Assembly (NCBI GenBank): GCA_022710725.1
Contig: JAKLGK010000005.1
Coordinates: forward strand, 220,347-284,346
Direction: 5' to 3'
Length of the DNA stretch: 64,000 bases
Source of the DNA: Verrucomicrobiota bacterium
GTDB lineage: Bacteria; Verrucomicrobiota; Kiritimatiellia; CAIQIC01; JAGNIJ01
Shown here: positions 34,601-40,417 of the stretch, piece after piece
How positions within the stretch are numbered: position 1 is the first letter of the stretch
Layout of the letters: the number at the start of each line of letters is the position of its first letter
Notes under the pieces: generated by a model
Seen by the model: the letters and a program-made list of their open reading frames with translations, nothing else
Told to the model about the DNA's origin: nothing
Database searches by the model: none
Position numbers and translations under genes: made by a program

Positions 34601-37236
34601 ACGGAGGCGCCGTCGACGGGGCTCTCGACATCCCAGGGGAAGCCGTCCGAGCCCTGTTCGCGGTAAGCCCCGACCTTGTACCGAAGCACCGTGCCGTTCG
34701 TCATGGCCGGGATCGTCGCCGACCACCAGTCCGGCGTGCCCGTGCCGTCGGGCGCCCCGTTGGCGTACCACGTCAGCGGAACGACCTTCGTCGTGCCGCG
34801 CCCGAAGCCGCCCGCGCCCTCCGGCCACGTCGCGCCGTCGGTCGTGTAATACAGCGCCAGCCGGTTGACGTACGTGGACGAGTAGCCCACCTTCACGCGG
34901 ACCGTGATGTTGGAGTTGACCGCGTTTTGGGGCAGGGGGAAGAACTGCTTGGCCGACCACTCGTCGTTATCGTTGGGATTATGGTACACCCAGGCCGCGG
35001 TCTCCGCGCCGTCCCAGTCGTTGTTCCCGCTGCCCGCGTTGGCATAAAGCCCCGCGGTGCCGATCGTCATGGTATAGCTTCCCGAACCCATCGAGCCGAT
35101 GGTGTTGTGCGCCGAGTTCGTGTCCGCGAACTTCTCGCGGTGCTGCCGGTGGATGAACAGGGCCTGCTCGTACCCCTCGAACACGTCCGTCGAGCCCTCG
35201 TTGCCGGGCGGATGGTCGCGCGGGTCGCCGCTGCTGTGGTTGTTGGTGTTCAGGTTCATCCCGCCGTCCAGCTTCATCAGCACGTTCGCCGCCGAGCCGT
35301 CGACGAAGCTGACGAACCGGAGATTGGTCGACGAGGTCACCCGGGGGAGGCTCCACGTGTAGGAGTAGTCGGTGCTGTTGGCGTCCGCCGCGCCGTACGG
35401 ATTGAAGCCCGGGTCGCCGTCCGGCCCGTCGCGCCGGGTCACCGAGATGGTCCCGGCCTCCTGGCCGTTCTGGAAGATCGTGACCGGGCTGCCGCCGTGG
35501 CAGCTCCAGGGCTGGGCCTGCTCCGGGCTGCGCCAGGAGAAGGCGAAGTATCCGCCCGGCGGGACGATCACCGATCCAAGCTGGGAGGCGTAGGTGTAGA
35601 ACCCCCCGCCGTAGGTTGAGTAGTTGTAGAGGTACGCGTCGTCCACGAACGGGGTGTGGCCGAAGCCGGTGGAGATGCTGCGCGACTGGCCGGAGGCGTA
35701 GTTGTCGTTGATCATCATCAGCAGCACCGTGCCGTCCGGGTCGTTCATGCTGCCGTTCTCGCGCTTGTCCATGCGCTCGTAGGCGCAGAAGTCGCCGTCC
35801 CCCCATTTCGACATGTGCCAGCTGCGCGCGAAATGGCTGTGGATGTACGCGAGGTTCGGGATGCGGCTGTCCCCCCACTGGCCCAGGTAGCAGGTGTTGG
35901 CGTGGCGGGGGAACGCGCCGCCGCTCGCGCCCATGATCTCCGCGTGGCGGTTGCCGTCCGTGTAGATCACCGGCAGGCCCGCGCGCGTCAGGTTGAACGC
36001 GTTGTGCAACTCCTCGCGGTAGGCGACGTTGTCGTCGTGGCTCTTGGCGTAGTACACGCCCAGGTACTGGCCCATCTGTTTGCCCGAGATGTAGTCCGCC
36101 GAATCAAGCCCCGAGAGCGATCCCCAGGGGTTGCCGAGGTTGTCGTTGAACGTCTGGTGGGTCCGCGCGTCCAGGAGGCGCATGCCGGCGGCCCAGTAGT
36201 CGCCGTAGGGCGGCGGCTCGCCCATGTGCTCGCCGAACATCAGCGCGTCGTTGCGGCCGAAGGACTTTTCGAGATCGAAGACGGTGTCGCGGTGATTGTC
36301 CCAGTCGGCGTAGCCCCGGGTCATGTTGAACTGCCACTGGGCCTGGCCGCAGTAGCCCGCGCTGCTCGAATCTTTGTCGCCCGCCCACTGCTCGCCGAAG
36401 AAGTAACCCGGCACGTGCTTGACGGCGTCGAGGCGCAGGCCGTCCACCTTCGTGTGGTGAATCAGCCAGCGGACGTTGCGGCAGAGGTACCCGCCGACGT
36501 CCTCCGTGAAGGAGCCCGGGTACTGGGCGATCATGTTGGTGGTGATGTTCGTGCTGTAGAATCCCACGTAGGCCATGCCGGTCGGTGTGTAGGCCCAGTC
36601 GTACCACTCGGGGTGGGTCGGCTGGCGGACGAAGTGGATCTTCGGGTACGTGCTGCCCTCGGACGCGCCGAAGTTGGCGTTCGGGTCCTCGTGCGCGATG
36701 TCGATCAGGTCGGACAGGTTCCGGTTCTGCACTTCCCACGTGCTGCCCCAGTTCACCGTGTTGTCCCACTTGCGGTAGAAGCCGTCCTCCGTCACGCGCA
36801 GGTGGAAATCCTCGGGGGCCATGCCGGGGTAAATGTCCAGCGCCGTGTACTCGTCCCAGCCCGGCACGTCGAACGCGCGGTGGTTCATGATGTTGTCGAA
36901 GTACACGCGCATGCCGAAGCGGTGCGCGAGTTCGATCAGGCGGAGCAGTTCCGCCTCTGTGCCGTACCGGGTCTTCACCGTGCCGCGCTGGTCGATGCCG
37001 CCCAGGTCGAAGGGATCCCAGAGGTCGTAGCCGACGGAAAGTCCGCCGCTGCCCTTCTGCGGGGGCGGCAGCCACAGCGCGCCGTAGCCGGCCTCCGCGA
37101 GTTCGGGCAGCTTGTCGGCGATCTCGTTCCAGGTGTTGTTGAAATACTGCAGGGCTACTTCGGCGGGGGCGGACAAGCTCGCGAGCAGCAGGAGTGAAAA
37201 CGCGACGGTTGCGGCGCGGATGGAACGAGTGCTCAT
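28684..37236 (-). CDS. giant secreted amylase: GH13 plus GH57-like modules with TSP3 calcium repeats
   Basis: 2,850 residues. Signal peptide 1-25. GH13 domain (about 26-480): D114-N118-H119 (region I), R268 and D270 in G-L-R-L-D-A-V-K-H (nucleophile), E336 in M-F-G-E-H (candidate acid), H400-D401. Beta-sandwich modules fill 560-1400. TSP3/EF-hand-like repeats appear near 1445, 1522, 1695 and 2718 (D-T-D-N-D-G-L-P-D-G). A second catalytic region (about 1770-2600) starts with L-H-G-N-Q-H-D-Q-P-G (2031-2041) and has F-W-T-P-E-R-V with E2163, resembling GH57 motifs, then a D-V-D-L-D-G-E-N-E-Y segment like GH57 C-terminal domains. It should cut alpha-glucans outside the cell; the GH57 assignment is by eye. 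AAGGGGAAG precedes the ATG, and a LacI-type palindrome lies upstream. Confidence 0.85.
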   Translation of the reverse strand: MSTRSIRAATVAFSLLLLASLSAPAEVALQYFNNTWNEIADKLPELAEAGYGALWLPPPQKGSGGLSVGYDLWDPFDLGGIDQRGTVKTRYGTEAELLRLIELAHRFGMRVYFDNIMNHRAFDVPGWDEYTALDIYPGMAPEDFHLRVTEDGFYRKWDNTVNWGSTWEVQNRNLSDLIDIAHEDPNANFGASEGSTYPKIHFVRQPTHPEWYDWAYTPTGMAYVGFYSTNITTNMIAQYPGSFTEDVGGYLCRNVRWLIHHTKVDGLRLDAVKHVPGYFFGEQWAGDKDSSSAGYCGQAQWQFNMTRGYADWDNHRDTVFDLEKSFGRNDALMFGEHMGEPPPYGDYWAAGMRLLDARTHQTFNDNLGNPWGSLSGLDSADYISGKQMGQYLGVYYAKSHDDNVAYREELHNAFNLTRAGLPVIYTDGNRHAEIMGASGGAFPRHANTCYLGQWGDSRIPNLAYIHSHFARSWHMSKWGDGDFCAYERMDKRENGSMNDPDGTVLLMMINDNYASGQSRSISTGFGHTPFVDDAYLYNYSTYGGGFYTYASQLGSVIVPPGGYFAFSWRSPEQAQPWSCHGGSPVTIFQNGQEAGTISVTRRDGPDGDPGFNPYGAADANSTDYSYTWSLPRVTSSTNLRFVSFVDGSAANVLMKLDGGMNLNTNNHSSGDPRDHPPGNEGSTDVFEGYEQALFIHRQHREKFADTNSAHNTIGSMGSGSYTMTIGTAGLYANAGSGNNDWDGAETAAWVYHNPNDNDEWSAKQFFPLPQNAVNSNITVRVKVGYSSTYVNRLALYYTTDGATWPEGAGGFGRGTTKVVPLTWYANGAPDGTGTPDWWSATIPAMTNGTVLRYKVGAYREQGSDGFPWDVESPVDGASVSMKTTRMGVWQVTNINLRTVAYRPHNDWGTVSTGLVDGFHVMRSRAFLDRGGKASIFNTFTQPFYLDMDRPGGEVKYPAESETLGSKEYGAVVRTDPTVTEVWFNISDSDKTNDDGSTGQTNGIGTNAVGQLSWARAYKVTPSLYISSAYPDEWRFTYRNIPSGNSNATITVKLRELSSSTNLTLSDTLGHFTTLTRNVKTDAPAYDLYVAWPQYDGDLVFSGYVAKVWFSQSLADGIDNDTLKSRFIFKINDVAQGRDDWYFEWDVSGSHHALAIPLSDMYNGDTNYLHNLQVLHTNAAGLGITLQASRIVRAQSSADSILIQITDPPEYDSDGAPYEIVLPDVASPSPTQRQYRVQVETDTKARNVWIEFTNSVGFAPRIASTSNQLTGTVSVWAGSNTVAGSGTLFHQELGVGNTIRISTNYLVVSQVVASNQLILTATYPGATASGQTAWRVDPNPSVSGNKQIWGFLWTNMTAGHFQFYAHADTNSASGTTKHASALRNATVVLMQSVNSNTNDLDDDDDGLQDDPEVTSTNLPDTNPETWNNGQVHIWYVYGRTDPLSPDTDNDGLPDGLESGWGGPSSGTDTNTDTNGDGWKNFIADQDIPIYNTTDNSGYSRYNFNRSRTDQICGTTTDPSKPDTDYDGLLDGQEDLNRNGRVEIGTLNGSGVATGVLAHPNVPTVYNSSQVDSDSLAANARFLEPDPNNGDTDGDDLADGAEDADLNERVNLALLWPAGTTTTFVVTWTNNSTNILGNGLSGVRSRALDYSKLWTDHPRPRYTNGVWQNTNVWPRLLVLETDPLDRDTEDDGLPDGWEQRYGLDPFNDGWYSIQTGQMSPTNTRQGADGDLTSCGVSNYQHYLGGTDPRVCVTSPPPPEGSIVIGRGEALGVINGTTNYQEFTEWTWSDLRALDYYEGGGNNNQQGDIYKAWDDWDTSRDLLAFYARDGGSSDGKLYFRFDFYDLKALAEQGNLDLYVVIDTGNQSIGERKLPDDVDTLTEMRWEAVVALYDASAGTVYVDTNPGQNTSTFAEDLFTYGGVQAQPQHFGSAYYNHELDAVEFSISRTALTAIGWNGSMASLNFQVYSTRDGTQNDPVGAGDLGGRSDIRDAIWNDYIAEDYWEAQAGLSGANSVLYNWIPGTVRAGRAKAAIVLHGNQHDQPGHVAQLLVNTGAGAGYHRPLLAHEVFGQALNLHVTPTLAASLQWARVDTNASPTWRDGPTLNETVRRLVATNVVWMLGSTFSDHILPYFTKEFNRDNIRLASEYLSEIYGASFTTNSVFWTPERVLDDDTLAKITNAGFRATVLDQNTHLYYWFGRTDSMGDNGYSINRIGNVDCFVINNLPTEYRFSNTDNGLSLSMRALFNRRARGDQQRVTTIFSNWEDFSDNDDADAYDRNLRWIANRPWIKLVGLEEVLSGAIDTDGDDVGNAWWKNDRGSPSLSKQSHDWINHATRGDYDNWYVGEATKREGLQNKVFEIRPGTNVSQAYGMLYFGGAVSSAWRQVESIADTNIARLARAVIHASVFETAFHNEDNNDLRRWSTGEYLYPSESYLTLIDFAKTAQAQTRLAALYEEVDDWAAIASGVTTPQAAQADVDLDGENEYVLYNDRLYAIFERIGGRMTAAFARDPSDGAVRQVLGNPVSYAGVETEVEGTGHVATNGTTLSYRTSGLKDWWAGTTNYVNDLYTFTYWTNGWRMTSADGKIRKIITLNQGTNLFQVSYNVTNTLNGGVLYVRHGFSPNLDNLLRQGQNTLGVEEHSGGVMTLANLGGGKTVQARLGYGDAGHNAAFNLQAVDDMPGTNAVFTITMRNQAQTHQVEVFGTNAFAFSMGFSVLGTGDTDSDGDGIPDQWELDNFGNLTTADEDSDWDDDTLLDWQEQVADTDPKDKDNFFEIASTARNSSGFIVRFGTANGRKYYIYYNNTGLLNQSWSNATPTGIDGTGALYEWTDNGTQTSPHPNLMTNRFYKISVAEP

Positions 37237-37367
37237 GTGCGCTTCCCCTTCAGATAAGTTACCTCAAATCGGCATGGGTTGAAAGCCGCTTGGCGACGGT
37301 TTTCATCAGCGAAACAGACTTTCTCCACCCCGGTATTTTCACCATACCCTCGTCAGTATGCCGTGTT

Positions 37368-37385
37368 AAGTGAAGCGCTTTACTT
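37368..37385. promoter_or_regulatory. LacI-family-type operator upstream of the giant amylase
   Basis: AAGTGAAGCGCTTTACTT is an 18-base palindrome with one mismatched pair and a central AAGCGCTT, the style bound by LacI/GalR-family sugar repressors. It lies 132 bases before the amylase ATG (37236) and 46 bases past the CPBP stop. No LacI-type gene lies in the window, so the regulator would be encoded elsewhere. Confidence 0.5.
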
Positions 37386-37431
37386 TTCTGCTGCAGGCCG
37401 TGGTATGGTATTGCCTGGCGGCAAACACAAC

Positions 37432-38088
37432 CTAGGAGAAGGGCGCAATCACAAAAACGCTTACGTCCCAAAGCGCGTGACTGTATATAATTATGGAAGC
37501 AGAAGATGTGGTGGCATAAAGCCATCCCCAGAAGAGTCCAGCTACCAGCGCGGCGAGAATGAGAACCAGGTTTCCACTACCGGCATGGACGCCGGCATAG
37601 AGCAGGGCGCCAATCAGGAGGCCTGTTCGATCGCCGAATCGCGCACAGAAGCGTGGCTGAAGAAAAAGGCGCCAGAAAATTTCTTCGCCGGGGCCGATGA
37701 TGGTGATCATCAGTAAAGCGATTAACCACGCGGACAGCGCGGGCCGCAGAAGGTAGACGCTGGATATGTGCTGCTCCGAATCGGGAAGCCATCCGCGGAT
37801 CAGCATCCGGCCGGCGAGGAAGATCAAGTAGAGGCCCGCCGCTGAAACAATGCCGATGACAAGTTTTCTGAACGCATCGGATCGGAAGTCCGAGACCAGT
37901 TGCCGGCGGAGGTCGGGGCGCGAAACGAGCATGGATGTGTTGAGCAGGAGAAGCAGGCCTGACATCCACCACCAGAACAGGGCCGGCTTGGCCAGACCCC
38001 ATCGGAACAGCGGAGCGAAAAGAACGGCCGCAACTCCTGCCAGGAGGACGATGGGTATGCTCTTCGCCCTCGCGGAAGCGCGCAGCAT
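37432..38088 (-). CDS. CPBP-family intramembrane metalloprotease
   Basis: 218 residues, about six membrane helices. The CPBP/Abi signature is complete: G-P-G-E-E-I-F-W-R near residue 133 (paired Glu and Arg), a histidine in A-G-V-H-A-G-S, and S-H-A-L-W-D-V near the end. The family includes CAAX prenyl proteases and bacteriocin-immunity or signalling proteases. The substrate is unknown. The ATG shares a base with the menA stop (TGATG), so it is coupled to menA, and it lies just beyond the regulatory region of the amylase gene. Confidence 0.85.
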   Translation of the reverse strand: MLRASARAKSIPIVLLAGVAAVLFAPLFRWGLAKPALFWWWMSGLLLLLNTSMLVSRPDLRRQLVSDFRSDAFRKLVIGIVSAAGLYLIFLAGRMLIRGWLPDSEQHISSVYLLRPALSAWLIALLMITIIGPGEEIFWRLFLQPRFCARFGDRTGLLIGALLYAGVHAGSGNLVLILAALVAGLFWGWLYATTSSASIIIYSHALWDVSVFVIAPFS

Positions 38089-39026
38089 CAGAGGAGCCTG
38101 TCCAGGATGAAGCCCGCGGTGCAGAGCAGTCCGAACGCCAGGTTCAACTGGGCCGTGGCGCCGTCGAGCGCGACGAAATCCGTCGGGTGGGCCGGCGCTT
38201 TTCGTTTCCGCGCCTTGTCCCAGAGCCGCAGCGCCAGGGGCAGCGCCAGCCAGACGAGCAGCGCCGGCCAGGGCATGCCGCAGGCGGCGTCCGGCCGGGC
38301 GATGCCGACCGCGGCCAGCGCCGTGACGATGATGAACGGCCCGAAGACAAGCGCGCCGTAGTAGAGCAGTGAGCCGCGATCACCCAGCAGCGAGGCCACG
38401 GTGCGGATGCCCGCCCGCTCGCGGTCCGTGGCGATATCCCGCCAGTTGTTCGCGTGCAGAATGCCGATCACCAGCAGGGACATGGGCACCGCCCATAGGG
38501 CCGGCCGCCAGGAGGGCTGGCCCGTTTGCACCGTCCAGGCGCCCAGGGCGCCGAGGATGCCGAAGTCGAGGAAGACGGCCAGGTCGCCCAGCGCGCGGTA
38601 CTTGAGGGCCGGCCCGAGAGTGTATCCAATGCCGATCGCGACGCCGATCACGCCGATCCAGAACAGAGGCCATCCGATGCGGAGGGCGAGCCCGAGGCCG
38701 ATGGCCGAGCCGGCGACCAGCAGCAGGATCGCGCCGCGCCGGACCTGCGCGTCGGACAGCAAGCCCCGCACGATGGAGCCGCTGGCGGGCGTGGCCTCGC
38801 GATCGAGGCCTTTGCGGAAATCGGTCACATCGCTCAACATGTTGGCCCCGGTGTGGAGCAGGACCATGGCCAGCAGGGCGGCGGCAAACAACCCGGGGTG
38901 GAACGCCGCCCCGCCTTGCGTCGCGGCCGCCGTCGTGCCGAAAACGACGGGCATGATGGAGGCCGGCAGCGCGAAGGTTCGCGCCGCAACGAGCCACTTG
39001 CGGGCGGGATGCATCTCGGGTGGCAT
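38088..39026 (-). CDS. menA: 1,4-dihydroxy-2-naphthoate prenyltransferase-like UbiA protein
   Basis: 312 residues with eight or nine membrane helices. The two Asp-rich metal/prenyl-diphosphate motifs are N-M-L-S-D-V-T-D-F-R-K-G-L-D (about 62-75) and N-N-W-R-D-I-A-T-D-R-E-R-A-G (about 192-205). Sequence around A-T-P-A-S-G-S-I-V-R-G matches MenA rather than UbiA or COQ2 style. It would attach an isoprenoid tail to DHNA in menaquinone synthesis. No other men gene is nearby, so the substrate is a family inference. Its upstream region carries the palindromic repeat island at 39071-39198. Confidence 0.8.
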   Translation of the reverse strand: MPPEMHPARKWLVAARTFALPASIMPVVFGTTAAATQGGAAFHPGLFAAALLAMVLLHTGANMLSDVTDFRKGLDREATPASGSIVRGLLSDAQVRRGAILLLVAGSAIGLGLALRIGWPLFWIGVIGVAIGIGYTLGPALKYRALGDLAVFLDFGILGALGAWTVQTGQPSWRPALWAVPMSLLVIGILHANNWRDIATDRERAGIRTVASLLGDRGSLLYYGALVFGPFIIVTALAAVGIARPDAACGMPWPALLVWLALPLALRLWDKARKRKAPAHPTDFVALDGATAQLNLAFGLLCTAGFILDRLL

Positions 39027-39070
39027 GCCCTATGCATAACCCCTTTTTCCCGAAAAGCAACAGCCATCAC

Positions 39071-39198
39071 CCATGCTCACACTTCTAAAAGTGTGAGCAT
39101 GGATGGAATAGTAGCAACCTATTTATAAATAGCAGATAACAAGTAATATCATTAATACTGTATTTTCTGATCATGATCACATATTTAGAAGTGTCTGG
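39071..39198. repeat. AT-rich island with two copies of a CACACTT-N4-AAGTGTG palindrome
   Basis: The left copy (39071-39102) is a perfect 14-base inverted repeat around CTAA with core CACACTT-CTAA-AAGTGTG. A degenerate second copy of its central 24 bases lies at 39175-39198 (15 of 24 positions match), 100 bases away. Between them are CTATTTATAAATAG (39119-39132) and TGATCATGATCA (39168-39179), both perfect palindromes, in strongly AT-rich DNA unlike the chromosome. The rest of the 282-base gap 39027-39308 shows no gene. It resembles the island at 56613-56723. Confidence 0.7.
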
Positions 39199-39308
39199 CG
39201 GGGAACGGGCATCTCGGCTTCCGGTTGAGCGGGATGAAGCGTGCGCCGATGGCGCGGGCCCGCTGCAAAAAAAATGCGCGCCGGATCAGCCTGGTGTACG
39301 ATGAGGCC

Positions 39309-40409
39309 ATGCAGGATCCACAGCAGTTTCACATGGATGTGAGCCGCTTGCCGGCGGAGAGGGAATGGCGCGGCGCGCGCTCGCTGGGGATATTCCTCAT
39401 GCTGTTCTCCCTCGTGTGGGGAGGGCTCCCCGCCGCCATGCTGGTGCTGACCCTGGCCCGGGAGGGCTTCAGCCCGGCCATCATGCCGGCCCTGGTTTTC
39501 CCCGTCGTCGGGGCCGCGATGTTCCTGGTCGGCTTGAACCAAATCGTCCTCCGCGGCCGGGTTCGTATCGAGGCGTCCGCGGTTTTCTTCGAGCGCCGAA
39601 GTCTGTTCAAGCGATCGGAATGGACCGAGCCGCTGGCCCGGTACGCGGGGCTCCTCTACAGGACGGAACATCATTCCGGGGGGAAGAACCGGCCTTCCTA
39701 TACGCTGTATATCGTGGAACTCCATCACCCGGAAAAAGCCCGGCGGGTGACGATCTGCCAGTCCAAGTCGCCCGACGGCATGCGGGCCGCCTGGGAGAAT
39801 CACTGCCGGGCGCTGAACATGGCCGCGCTCGAGGAGTCGGGCGGGCAGTTGATCCGGCGCGGGCCGGCGGACCTGGACAAGTCCGTGCGCGACCTCGCCC
39901 GGGAACGCAAGCTGGACCTGGCGTTCGATCCGCGTCAAGCGCCGCCCCAGGGGATCCAACTCGAGATCGGCCGCGATGAACTGCGCCTCGCCATCGGCGT
40001 GCCGGCCCTCCCGCTGAAAGTGGCGGTCCCATGGGCACTGGCCGCGCTGGCGATGATCGGCCTGCCTTTTGTTGTCAGGGCTGCGCCGTTGTTCGTGGCG
40101 ACGCTGGGCCTGATATCGCTGGCCGTGCCGGTGGCCTGGCGCGTGTTGTCCCCCCGGTTCCGGCAGGTCCTGGTGGTCTCCCGCGCCGAGGTGCGGGTGG
40201 GCTGGGAAACGCCATGGGGGCCCCCGGCGGAAACCGTCCTGCCGGCCGGCGAGATCGAACAGGTGGAGGTCCGGCGGGGAGCGGGGGGCCAGTCCCCGAC
40301 GTTGCATATCATCACCGACCGGCGCGAGGTCTCGGTCGGCCCGTTCCTCAAGCCGGCCGACCGCGACTGGCTTCGCCACTGCATCCTGGCCGTGATTTCG
40401 GCCGGCTAG
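39309..40409 (+). CDS. membrane protein of unknown function, two helix pairs
   Basis: 366 residues. Helix pairs at about 26-48 and 58-80, and again at 238-262 and 265-282, flank a soluble middle of about 150 residues. A second soluble part at the end is rich in beta strands (Q-V-L-V-V-S-R-A-E-V-R-V-G-W-E-T; E-V-R-R-G-A-G). The repeating pattern of two helices plus a beta domain could be two PH-like membrane domains in tandem, but I do not recognise a family. The start is uncertain: ATG 39309 has a GAGG very close upstream, and in-frame ATGs at 39234 and 39249 would add a basic stretch. It lies between the palindromic island and the convergent prc gene. Confidence 0.7.
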   Translation: MQDPQQFHMDVSRLPAEREWRGARSLGIFLMLFSLVWGGLPAAMLVLTLAREGFSPAIMPALVFPVVGAAMFLVGLNQIVLRGRVRIEASAVFFERRSLFKRSEWTEPLARYAGLLYRTEHHSGGKNRPSYTLYIVELHHPEKARRVTICQSKSPDGMRAAWENHCRALNMAALEESGGQLIRRGPADLDKSVRDLARERKLDLAFDPRQAPPQGIQLEIGRDELRLAIGVPALPLKVAVPWALAALAMIGLPFVVRAAPLFVATLGLISLAVPVAWRVLSPRFRQVLVVSRAEVRVGWETPWGPPAETVLPAGEIEQVEVRRGAGGQSPTLHIITDRREVSVGPFLKPADRDWLRHCILAVISAG

Positions 40410-40417
40410 CAAAACCT

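Noticed and set aside
37237-37431. A possible sigma54 -24/-12 promoter before the amylase (GG near 37391 and GC near 37402)
   Set aside because: The GG and GC pairs are nine bases apart, not the required ten, and they lie on the wrong strand for the amylase gene.
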